Assembly: GCA_025210575.1 (NCBI GenBank)
Contig: JAOARK010000415.1
Coordinates: 1 to 6,659, forward strand
Direction: 5' to 3'
From: Schleiferiaceae bacterium
GTDB lineage: Bacteria > Bacteroidota > Bacteroidia > Flavobacteriales > Schleiferiaceae
DNA: 6,659 nt
This document shows positions 6,525-6,659 of this stretch, piece by piece. The notes under the pieces are model-generated. The model was not told where the DNA came from. It saw only the letters and a program-made list of their open reading frames with translations, and searched no databases. Every line of letters starts with the position of its first letter. The stretch's first letter is position 1. Position numbers and translations under genes: made by a program.

Positions 6525-6659
6525 TTATTTCTTCTTCCCTTTTAAATACAATGTTTGCCCAGCTCTCGGCTGAGCACCAACCCGCATCTTATTTCTGCTG
6601 TAAAGCGAAGACAGTTTGATCCCCATTTTTTGAGAAATACTATGCATGGTCTCCCCTTG
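6525..6659 (-). CDS. C-terminal LysM domain of an envelope protein, probably a glucosaminidase; 5' end outside window
   Basis: Only the last 44 codons are in the window, too short for a standard ORF cutoff. Reading from the right edge, the protein starts QGETMHSISQKMGIK, continues LSSLYSRNKM, and ends AGQTLYLKGKKK before TAA (6527-6525). This is the core of a LysM peptidoglycan-binding motif (GETMHSISQ...GI...LY..N.M......AGQ.LYL). The variant with LY and RNKM followed by a basic tail resembles the C-terminal LysM of flavobacterial N-acetylglucosaminidase-domain (FlgJ/GH73-like) wall hydrolases, so that is my best guess for the whole protein; the catalytic part cannot be seen. The frame stays open to the last base. 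It ends 15 bp before the membrane-protein ATG, placing it first in the minus-strand run seen here. Confidence 0.8.
   Translation of the reverse strand, partial: QGETMHSISQKMGIKLSSLYSRNKMRVGAQPRAGQTLYLKGKKK

Noticed and set aside
1..6659. Defence system, mobile element, CRISPR array, tRNA or other RNA gene
   Set aside because: I found no repeat-spacer pattern, transposase or integrase motif, target-site duplication, tRNA-like cloverleaf or toxin-antitoxin pair. All substantial open frames are accounted for by envelope and translation genes.

Overview
The window looks like ordinary chromosomal DNA from a member of the Bacteroidota, most likely a Flavobacteriales-type marine or freshwater lineage. 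This rests on AT-rich, tightly packed genes, start codons without clear Shine-Dalgarno sequences, TAnnTTTG-like (-7) promoter elements, and the gene content: a HlyC/CorC-family protein followed by a PpiD-like periplasmic isomerase, an LpxH-like phosphoesterase paired with a Glyco_trans_1_3-type glycosyltransferase, and a LysM tail of the kind found on flavobacterial glucosaminidases. The order-level placement is inference.

Layout: two genes lie on the plus strand in the left half. The first (1-762, cut by the window start) is the cytoplasmic CBS-CBS-CorC_HlyC part of a CNNM/HlyC membrane protein. After 81 bp comes a 717-residue, membrane-anchored SurA_N/parvulin protein of PpiD architecture (844-2997), which ends in a strong intrinsic terminator (3019-3049). 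The right half is a co-directional minus-strand run, read from right to left: the C-terminal tail of a LysM-domain protein (6525-6659, partial), a small four-helix membrane protein (6090-6509), peptide chain release factor 2 prfB (4965-6065), an LpxH-like metallophosphoesterase (4048-4884) and a GT-B glycosyltransferase (3048-4055). The last two overlap by 8 bp. The two blocks converge at the terminator, and the glycosyltransferase stop codon sits inside its T-tract.

How they work together: the plus-strand pair is an envelope pair (a membrane CBS protein and a periplasmic folding factor). The minus-strand run mixes wall or envelope functions with a translation factor. The phosphoesterase and glycosyltransferase are probably co-translated and may act on one envelope glycolipid or nucleotide-sugar pathway. 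I saw no mobile element, CRISPR array, RNA gene, phage gene or clear new system. The points most worth a second look are a prfB that lacks the usual programmed-frameshift site, an LpxH-like enzyme with the generic GNHD motif instead of the LpxH-type GNRD, its overlapping glycosyltransferase partner, and a terminator shared by convergent genes.
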